A stretch of 6,493 nt of DNA from Burkholderiales bacterium. GTDB taxonomy: Bacteria; Pseudomonadota; Gammaproteobacteria; Burkholderiales; Burkholderiaceae. The position numbers and the translations under genes were made by a program. Location: the NCBI GenBank assembly GCA_947371645.1, contig CANBQJ010000214.1, forward strand, positions 1 through 6,493, in the 5' to 3' direction. The notes beneath the pieces are model-generated. The model had not been told where the DNA came from. It saw only the letters and a program-made list of their open reading frames with translations, and made no database searches. Position 1 is the stretch's first letter, and each line of letters opens with the position of its first letter. Positions 5,971-6,493 of this stretch are shown here, piece by piece.

Positions 5971-6341
5971 CTTGTGGGGCTGTCCGTCCACTGGCGGCCA
6001 GCTCACGGGCCAACGGCGCCCAAGTGCCCACGCCGTCGCCTCGCCGGCTGCCCGTCCTTCGGCGGCCAGCGTCAGGTTTTGTGCCGTGGCACGCCACAGC
6101 ACAGGCAGCCCACGGTCGCGGCTTCGCCGCCACCGCTTGGCGGCTCGGGCGGTCTGCGCTACAGTTGTCGCAACGTTTTTTTTAAGCGTCCAACAAAAAA
6201 ATCAGGCAGGCAGCACGGTGAATACCTCGCTCAATTTCCGGCATGGCTTCTCGGCCTTTTCTGGCGTCCAAAACCGCCTTTGCCTAACAGGTCGTTCAAG
6301 GGGACGTCACTGCTTCGCAGCGCCGCCCCTTAACCTAATCG
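5818..6341 (+). mobile_element. Complete integron gene cassette (524 bp), no convincing protein gene
   Basis: The unit runs between the cleavage points G/TTAGGC at 5817 and 6341 and ends in a well-formed attC, the structure of an integron cassette. Its body (5824-6281) has no credible coding frame. The longest plus frame begins at GTG 5974 and runs into the attC, with no ribosome-binding site. The minus frame at 5860-6102 is broken by TGA in the paralogous copy. The body holds three degenerate ~70-bp repeats, several hairpins, a T8 run at 6176-6183 preceded by a weak GTTG-TCG-CAAC stem, and an A7 run at 6195-6201. The attC polarity (extrahelical base in the left arm) gives reading direction left to right. 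Cargo is unknown; a non-coding RNA or regulatory cassette is possible. Confidence 0.72.
5908..6075. repeat. Three degenerate ~70-bp tandem repeats inside the cassette
   Basis: Units begin at 5908, 5978 and 6046 with GGCTGTCTG, GGCTGTCCG and GGCTGCCCG. Each continues with a C-rich run and GGC(A/G)GCC(A/C)GC. Units 1 and 2 also share CCAA(A)GTGCC(T/C)(C/A)(G/A)CGCC(A/G)TCGCC near their 3' halves; unit 3 keeps only the first ~30 bp clearly. Spacings of 70 and 68 bp are not multiples of three, which argues against a protein repeat. Unit 1 forms a CTGCC/GGCAG hairpin (5914-5927); unit 2 forms CTGG/CCAG (5991-6001). Confidence 0.6.
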
Positions 6342-6347
6342 TTAGGC
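6282..6347 (+). promoter_or_regulatory. attC recombination site (59-base element)
   Basis: A 66-bp site with R'' GCCTAAC (6282-6288) and R' GTTAGGC (6341-6347) as perfect inverse repeats. The inner arms GTTCAAGGGG (6294-6303) and CCCCTTAAC (6326-6334) pair over 9 bp, leaving C6297 unpaired. That is the single extrahelical base in the L'' arm which sets attC polarity. Between R and L lie unpaired spacers (6289-6293 and 6335-6340), and the tip contains CTGC-TTC-GCAG (6310-6320). This layout, down to the GTTCAAG and CTTAAC wording, matches the aadA-type attC. The folded bottom strand is the substrate of IntI integrases, with cleavage between G6341 and T6342. Confidence 0.93.
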
Positions 6348-6493
6348 AGCATTAACTGAAGCTCTGGAAGCCGTGTTTGTGTTCAATATCCAGGTAAGTT
6401 TCGGCTCGCTCCGCACGCAATCACCAAGCTGGCTGTCTGTCCTTCGGCAGCCCGCTGAACAACCAGCTTTGCCAAAGTGCCTCACGCCATCGC
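6341..6493. repeat. Cassette 5' direct repeat, copy B
   Basis: 153-bp partner of the repeat at 5817-5970, offset 524 bp at the core site and 523 bp after the 1-bp indel. The match runs to the last base of the window, so the true repeat may be longer. Confidence 0.92.
6342..6493 (+). mobile_element. Second, related gene cassette (cut by the window end)
   Basis: Begins at the R' cleavage point of the attC and repeats the opening of the first cassette, through the first ~70-bp internal unit, until the window ends. Its attC would lie outside. Relative to the first cassette the minus-strand frame gains a TGA, while the unit-1 hairpin is kept (a C-G pair becomes a T/U-G wobble). Confidence 0.7.

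Noticed and set aside
5860..6102. 80-residue minus-strand frame inside the first cassette
   Set aside because: The second cassette copy carries TGA at the equivalent of an early codon after the internal ATG (CGA to TGA), and there is no ribosome-binding site or recognised domain.
6164..6201. Intrinsic terminator at the T8 run
   Set aside because: The stem before it is only 4 bp (GTTG/CAAC) with a 3-base loop. The T8/A7 pairing is AT-only with an 11-base loop, so it is too weak to call.
5974..6333. 119-residue plus-strand frame running through the attC
   Set aside because: Its last ~17 codons are attC sequence, the GTG has no ribosome-binding site, and the body is Arg/Pro-rich translation of GC-rich repeats.
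5817..6493. CRISPR array
   Set aside because: The repeats are two ~150-bp copies 524 bp apart and anchored on an integron core; there are no short regular repeats with unique spacers.

Overview
This is a GC-rich bacterial chromosome window. Its left 5.4 kb reads as ordinary Burkholderiales (betaproteobacterial) sequence, probably Comamonadaceae or a close relative. That placement is inference from gene families, strong G/C at third codon positions and the wording of the proteins; no species is claimed. The window opens inside the 3' end of an ABC-F ATPase gene of the YheS type. A short DksA/TraR-like zinc-finger gene converges on it and overlaps it by 23 bp. Across a 194-bp divergent spacer lies a secreted NlpC/P60 cell-wall hydrolase gene with a candidate promoter placed so close that its message may be leaderless.

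Next comes a compact cofactor cluster of three overlapping genes: moaA (first step of molybdopterin synthesis), mobA (guanylylation of the molybdenum cofactor) and a GNAT N-acetyltransferase. The 8-bp and 14-bp overlaps imply one transcript and coupled translation. A 54-residue Lys/Glu/Arg-rich protein and a lone TfoX N-terminal-domain protein follow.

From about 5,395 the character changes. There is a ~300-bp stretch with small inverted and direct repeats and no convincing gene, then a 38-codon open frame of lower third-position GC behind a good ribosome-binding site. At 5,817 a GTTAGGC core site begins what I read as an integron gene-cassette array. A textbook attC site lies at 6,282-6,347: R'' GCCTAAC, R' GTTAGGC, a paired arm with one extrahelical base, and a variable tip hairpin. 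It separates a complete 524-bp cassette from a second one whose first 153 bp are about 94% identical to the start of the first. No integrase gene is visible, so within this window it is a cassette cluster without its integrase. The orientation of the attC means an integrase, if there is one, would normally lie to the left, where only housekeeping genes and the short unexplained stretch are seen.

The most interesting material is at the right end. The duplicated cassette has no credible protein gene: the two copies differ by a nonsense change in the best minus-strand frame. It carries a threefold ~70-bp degenerate internal repeat with hairpins, which suggests a non-coding or structured cargo. 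The cassette family may already be known in databases; I cannot check.
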